From: JAXGMV01 sp040768445
GTDB lineage: Bacteria > Chloroflexota > Anaerolineae > Anaerolineales > Anaerolineaceae
DNA: 64,000 nt
NCBI GenBank assembly: GCA_040768445.1
Contig: JAXGMV010000001.1
Span: forward strand, 1,054,001 to 1,118,000
Direction: 5' to 3'
Shown here: in pieces, positions 60,770 through 64,000 of the stretch
Layout: each line of letters starts with the position of its first letter
Numbering within the stretch: position 1 is the first letter of the stretch
The notes under the pieces: generated by a model
What the model was told of the DNA's origin: nothing
Databases searched by the model: none
What the model saw: only the letters and a program-made list of their open reading frames with translations
Program-made: the position numbers and the translations under genes

Positions 60770-60878
60770 CAAAAACCCTGGCTCAAGTTACGAGACCAGG
60801 GTTTACCATGATTTTGCGTCTCTTACACAGGCCTGATCTTGCCGCTACTCCCTGGTCTCGATTGTTAAGTTCATTATA
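60770..60878 (-). promoter_or_regulatory. Leader with mutually exclusive hairpins (attenuator)
   Basis: On the minus strand TATAAT (60878-60873) is followed by segment 1 CGAGACCAGGG (60860-60850), segment 2 AAACCCTGGTCTCG (60804-60791) and segment 3 GAGCCAGGGTTTTTG (60784-60770). Segments 1 and 2 can pair perfectly over 11 bp; segments 2 and 3 form a terminator stem followed by U-run. Only one pairing can exist at a time, the classic attenuator layout, just before the sensor kinase. The hairpin at 60771-60804 could alternatively only end transcription of the HPP gene. Confidence 0.6.
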
Positions 60879-60923
60879 TAACGTTAAACACTGGTCTGCT
60901 CAGATAAGCGTGCATTTCAACAA

Positions 60924-61460
60924 TTACCACCACCATGCCGGGTATTTTCGTTTTGCCCACAGGTTGTTGTACAATATGCCCACTGCTACGATGATCACAG
61001 TGCCGATTAAAACCGGCAGGACGACCCAGGTGTAATCGGTGATGTTGCTGATGATTGGCAGCAGTGCCGTGGCGCCGGCAGGCGGGTGAACTGTCTTAGT
61101 GGCAACCATCAAGGCAATGGCAATACCATTAGCGATAGCCAGCGCCCACCAGATGTTTTGCTTACAGATCACTGCCACGGTTACGCCGACCAGTGCGGAA
61201 ATTAAATGACCTCCGATCACGTTACGCGGTTGTGAGAAGGGTGCAGCCGGCGCGGCAAACACCAGCACGGCGGATGCGCCAAATGGGATAATAAAGCACA
61301 GGATCACTTCGAGCTGTGCGTGCAGCAGATAAAGAATGGCAATAATCAAAAAACCACCAAGTCCTGAAGCAATTATTTCGAGCAACTTTGGGTAAGGCAG
61401 GCCGGACTTCGGTTTTTCGCCTTTAAATTTATCAAAATAGCCTAAAGGTTGGTCTGACAT
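60924..61460 (-). CDS. HPP-family membrane protein (putative nitrite/anion carrier)
   Basis: A 178-residue protein with about four or five spans and the HPP signature KTVHPPAGATALLPI (about 120-135). HPP proteins of plants and cyanobacteria have been linked to nitrite transport; bacterial members are otherwise uncharacterised. I chose the ATG at 61460, with AAAGGAG upstream. It is downstream of the cyanase gene on the same strand, so transport of cyanate, nitrite or bicarbonate is a reasonable idea. Confidence 0.87.
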   Translation of the reverse strand: MSDQPLGYFDKFKGEKPKSGLPYPKLLEIIASGLGGFLIIAILYLLHAQLEVILCFIIPFGASAVLVFAAPAAPFSQPRNVIGGHLISALVGVTVAVICKQNIWWALAIANGIAIALMVATKTVHPPAGATALLPIISNITDYTWVVLPVLIGTVIIVAVGILYNNLWAKRKYPAWWW

Positions 61461-61771
61461 TTCAGCTCCTTTCATAATATTAGCGCGTAGCGAGTTGCTG
61501 TTTTTGCGCCGGGTGTAAGAAATTGGCCACACCTCCGCCCGGGGGTGTGGCCAGCGCTATCTTTGGAACCTGGTTCCACCAGGGTCAGCCGGTTCCACCT
61601 GTCAGTCTTGTCCCCTTATCGGGGAATGGGTCTTTGCGTATCGGGCCATATTTGATGTAAGGTTCGCCATCATTTGGGCGAATTACCCTCAACAGGGTTT
61701 ACGGTATCAAAATGGCCGGCAGCTTAAGCCTGAAAGACTGGCAGCTTATTCTTCGGCGTTGACCCGTGAAC
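61461..61771 (-). other. Structured spacer between cyanase and HPP genes
   Basis: About 310 nt with several possible hairpins and no gene. The strongest is GGCCACACC/GGTGTGGCC (61525-61552), then CCTGGTTCCACCAGG, CCCCTTATCGGGG, TTCGCC/GGCGAA and CCCTCAACAGGG. TAAGCTGCC occurs twice. It could be an RNA regulator or processed spacer, but it fits no riboswitch class I know. Confidence 0.45.
61525..61552 (-). terminator. Strong hairpin downstream of cyanase
   Basis: GGCCACACC and GGTGTGGCC form a 9-bp GC-rich stem; on the minus strand it is followed by AATTTCTT, so termination may be partial and let some transcripts reach the HPP gene. Confidence 0.5.
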
Positions 61772-62251
61772 CTACCAGGGGTACTTACCTTTTTCGCTGT
61801 ATGGCAGGCATTTACCGTTGAAGGTAATGACGATCCTGTCGCCCTTGGGATCTGGCACGCGGGTAACATCGACAGCAAAGTCGATGGCGCTCATGATGGC
61901 ATTGCCGAACTCTTCATGGATCAGTTCTTTCAACGCCGGGCCGAAGGTGTCGAATACTTCGTGCAGACGGTAAAGAATGGGATCTGCATAGCCCTTGTAG
62001 GGATGCTCTGTCAGGAAAGCCACATCCTTATCAGTGACGCCTAATTCCTTGGCGAGCTTTGCAGCATACTCCGGGGGTACCCACTGCTGACCGTCAATGG
62101 CGCAGGCCAGCCAGGTTTTGTTAACTTCAAGTCGTTTTCCGAGTTCTTCGTAGGTAATGCCCTTAGCTTTCTTGGCAGCCTTCAATTTTTCAGACATTTC
62201 CTCACGATTTTGTGGTCTCCATAAATATTCCTTATTGGCAGTTGGTTGCAT
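61772..62251 (-). CDS. cynS: Cyanate hydratase (cyanase)
   Basis: A 159-residue cyanase, which converts cyanate and bicarbonate to ammonia and CO2 as a decamer. The N-terminal helix bundle (REEMSEKLKAAKKAKGITYEELGKRLEVNKTWLACAIDGQQ) is followed by the unique catalytic domain: R95 and E98 (LYRLHEVF) and S121 (IMSAIDF) match the E. coli triad. AGGAG lies 6 nt before the ATG. The divergent carbonic-anhydrase-like gene and downstream HPP permease suggest a cyanate module in the style of cynTSX. Confidence 0.96.
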   Translation of the reverse strand: MQPTANKEYLWRPQNREEMSEKLKAAKKAKGITYEELGKRLEVNKTWLACAIDGQQWVPPEYAAKLAKELGVTDKDVAFLTEHPYKGYADPILYRLHEVFDTFGPALKELIHEEFGNAIMSAIDFAVDVTRVPDPKGDRIVITFNGKCLPYSEKGKYPW

Positions 62252-62633
62252 TTCGATCTCCTTTTCTAAATGGTTTGATTTGAATAAGATATGATCTTGT
62301 TACCAGGCTAAATAATTGTTTCACTCGTTTTACTGCTGCTCCTTTCTACCGCTTGCCGGTGCACAAAAACAGGCATGTAATCTGATCTGTGGTTCGGTTG
62401 TCTCCCCTCGTGCCGAACACTTACACGTTCCGAATGGTTGCCTTTAGTATCCAATTTTTGATATCAGCAAACAATCCGTGATGGTGTGCAGTAGCATGGG
62501 GAAAAACATGTAATTTCAATGGGGATTCACTGTAGATGCATTTGAGTCGGCTGTGTGCATGGTACGATCATTTAAAACAGGCACTCACCCAGTTGATGGC
62601 CGGAAGCAAAAACAGAAAGGAGGAGAAGTAAAT
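62252..62633. promoter_or_regulatory. Divergent control region of cynS and the carbonic-anhydrase-like gene
   Basis: Between the divergent start codons lie about 380 nt with no gene. AT-rich patches near 62270-62330 could hold the cynS promoter, but I cannot place a convincing promoter or regulator site. No LysR-type cynR gene is adjacent. Confidence 0.4.
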
Positions 62634-63008
62634 ATGGAAACTGTTAAAACCTGTGATCACCTGTTGGTAACCTGTATGGACTACCGAATACAGGCACCCA
62701 TTGGCGCCTGGGCGGTTGAGTTACTGGGCAGGCGCAATTATGATCTCCTGGCGGCAGCGGGCAGCAGCAGGCAGCTGGATCTGGTGCTGGCGCATGTGGA
62801 TACTGCCCTTCGCCTGCACCAGATCACGTCGGTGGAACTGGTTCACCACGAGGACTGCGGCGCTTATGGCAGCGAGGGGACTTATGTGCGCCATTGTGAA
62901 GACATGCGCACAGCCAGGCGGGAGATTCTGGCACGGCATCCTGAACTGCAGGTGCGGCTGTACTACCTGCTGTTGAGCGGCGAAATGTGCGTTGTTGAGG
63001 TTGAGTGA
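62634..63008 (+). CDS. Short beta-carbonic-anhydrase-like protein
   Basis: A 124-residue protein with the beta-carbonic anhydrase zinc motifs: C-x-D-x-R at TCMDYRIQ (about 13-20) and H-x-x-C at VHHEDCGAYG (about 70-79). It is much shorter than classical enzymes (about 190-220) and ends soon after the second motif, so it may be a minimal or modified member. AAAGGAGG precedes the ATG. Opposite cynS, it could supply bicarbonate for cyanase, as CynT does in E. coli. Confidence 0.8.
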   Translation: METVKTCDHLLVTCMDYRIQAPIGAWAVELLGRRNYDLLAAAGSSRQLDLVLAHVDTALRLHQITSVELVHHEDCGAYGSEGTYVRHCEDMRTARREILARHPELQVRLYYLLLSGEMCVVEVE

Positions 63009-63026
63009 TACCTCATTAACGGGGGA

Positions 63027-63674
63027 TTAGGCTTTTTCAAACACCAATGTATAGGAGAAGAAATTACCGGACTGCGACTTGAGCAGGAAGCCGGCCTGCC
63101 CGGCCTGCCGGACGAGCGACCGGCGCGTTGGGTAGTCGGGGTCCAGGAAGAGCTCACTGAACGCCAGGGTACCGCCCGGCTTGAGCACACGTCGGAATTC
63201 ATCCAGCGCCCGTGAGGGCTGCGGGATCTCACCAATCACAGTGATCATGTAAACGGCGTCAAACTCACCATCGGCGAAGGGCAGGTCGAAGACATCAGCG
63301 GTGCGTGCCTCAAGGTTGGCAACGCCCTGCGCCTGCGCGCGTGACTGCACGCGTTCGATCATGCGCGGCTCAATGTCAATCGTCACCAGGCTGCCGCCCG
63401 GTGCGACTGCGCGGGCGCTCTCGACGCTGTAGCGTCCGTTGCCGGGGCCGACCTCCAGCACGCGCATGCCCGGCTGTAATCTGTGGCGCTGGGGCATCTC
63501 GGCCGGCGGCTGCACCCTGCGGCGCATGGGGTTGTCAATCAGGTTGGCCAGCGCCTGCGGCATGGGGAACTTGTGAAAATGGCGGATGAGGCGGATGGTG
63601 GTGTGCAGGACGATGATGCCCGCCGCCAGCGTGAGCAGGGTGGTTAAAATGGTCTTGAGAAGCGATACCAGCAT
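63027..63674 (-). CDS. Membrane-anchored class I SAM methyltransferase
   Basis: A 215-residue protein with one N-terminal span (about 3-27) and a Rossmann-like methyltransferase domain. Motif I is MRVLEVGPGNGRYSVESARAV (about 68-88), motif II LVTIDIEPRMIERVQ and the post-motif EFRRVLKPGGTLAFSELF (about 155-172) are typical of the UbiE/Methyltransf_11 group. The substrate may be a quinone or lipid in the membrane. I chose the ATG at 63674 with GGAGG five nt upstream. It is convergent with the carbonic-anhydrase-like gene. Confidence 0.87.
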   Translation of the reverse strand: MLVSLLKTILTTLLTLAAGIIVLHTTIRLIRHFHKFPMPQALANLIDNPMRRRVQPPAEMPQRHRLQPGMRVLEVGPGNGRYSVESARAVAPGGSLVTIDIEPRMIERVQSRAQAQGVANLEARTADVFDLPFADGEFDAVYMITVIGEIPQPSRALDEFRRVLKPGGTLAFSELFLDPDYPTRRSLVRQAGQAGFLLKSQSGNFFSYTLVFEKA

Positions 63675-63790
63675 GGGGTCCTCCCGCCGGACTGTGCGTG
63701 CTGCGGTATTTATCATCATAGTACAAAGCCCACATGGCGTAAAGACTGGATCGGTTAGCTGCGGAAATCGGCTCGCAAACCAATTGGTAA

Positions 63791-64000
63791 TTAGTAGTTT
63801 ACCGCTATAATAAATGTATTATCATGCTTTACAGCATACGGACGGCGGCGCTGGCCGCAGTCCAGCAAAGACGCTGCAAATCTCACTTTATCAGTTAAGT
63901 CCATACAGCCTGCATTACCCGCTTTCGATGCAGCCAGCAGGCGCCAGAGGCAGTACCCCGTTCGGGCATGGTTAACAGATCCGGCAGTGATCCTCGAGGT
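63791..64000 (-). CDS. Possible C-terminal part of an unknown gene
   Basis: A minus-strand frame stays open from the window edge to a TAA at 63791 (69 codons), ending KHDNTFIIAVNY. There is no recognised family and the start lies outside, so it may be chance. If real, the gene would end just before the methyltransferase promoter region. Confidence 0.25.
   Translation of the reverse strand, partial: TSRITAGSVNHARTGYCLWRLLAASKAGNAGCMDLTDKVRFAASLLDCGQRRRPYAVKHDNTFIIAVNY

Noticed and set aside
61553..61771. Guanidine, SAM or TPP riboswitch
   Set aside because: None of the conserved core sequences of those classes could be found on either strand.
63830..63991. Short plus-strand frame starting MYYHALQHTDGG
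   Set aside because: No ribosome-binding site, low-complexity composition and an open minus-strand frame over the same bases; neither can be supported well.

Overview
The window reads as a chromosomal segment of a moderately GC-rich, mainly anaerobic bacterium. I favour Chloroflexota, class Anaerolineae. The reasons are lipoproteins with long Ala/Thr/Pro/Glu-rich linkers behind the lipobox, a cold-shock gene beside a glycine-rich RRM protein, ferredoxin-linked 2-oxoacid metabolism, and dispersed palindromic intergenic repeats. This placement is an inference from gene style; no rRNA or tRNA gene is present to confirm it. No CRISPR array and no transposase were seen.

Layout. 1-8.2 kb: end of a serine hydrolase, a YbjQ protein, an AT-richer island with an ATPase-less dipeptide-type ABC transporter, a stand-alone DUF234 ATPase flanked by a 105-bp direct repeat of the neighbouring cold-shock gene, the csp and RRM genes, and a queuosine-precursor transporter. 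8.2-13.1 kb: acyl-ACP thioesterase, then a zinc (or manganese) uptake unit (Fur-family regulator, binding protein, ATPase, permease) behind a perfect 31-bp Fur-type palindrome, then a nucleoside phosphorylase. 13.2-19.1 kb: two lipoproteins, an AbiE toxin-antitoxin pair, a small gene with a well-formed promoter/operator, and an SLC13-type permease. 19.2-30.8 kb: a cell-surface polysaccharide region (nucleotide-sugar dehydrogenase and epimerase, flippase, GT2 and GT4 glycosyltransferases, two large membrane proteins). 30.9-36.4 kb: family 4 uracil-DNA glycosylase with a clamp-binding tail, a small oxidoreductase, a lipoprotein, a repeat-rich non-coding stretch, and a three-gene operon with a tocopherol-cyclase-like protein.

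36.5-58.2 kb is a catabolic island: a diaminopentanoate dehydrogenase-like enzyme, an AlbA_2/Schlafen-type regulator flanked by a 94-bp repeat of that enzyme's 5' end, indolepyruvate ferredoxin oxidoreductase, an amidohydrolase, a creatininase-family protein, an ATC-hydrolase-like protein, a penicillin acylase-family enzyme, two TetR regulators, two beta-lactamase-fold serine hydrolases, a CocE-type hydrolase and an MFS carrier. Embedded in it is a three-gene heme-copper oxidoreductase operon with the ba3-type layout (small subunit, subunit II, subunit I). Its metal-site residues are rewritten: Asp replaces the first Cu_B histidine and the cross-linked tyrosine, and both Cu_A cysteines are serine. 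This looks like a non-canonical, probably NO-reducing enzyme and is the most interesting item in the window.

58.3-64 kb: a LysM protein, a NarX/NarL-like two-component pair behind a leader with mutually exclusive terminator and antiterminator hairpins, an HPP-family permease, cyanase, a short beta-carbonic-anhydrase-like protein, and a membrane-anchored methyltransferase. A recurring theme is short remnants of neighbouring genes (csp, ybjQ, the dehydrogenase, a lipoprotein) beside accessory genes, pointing to repeated duplication-plus-insertion events.
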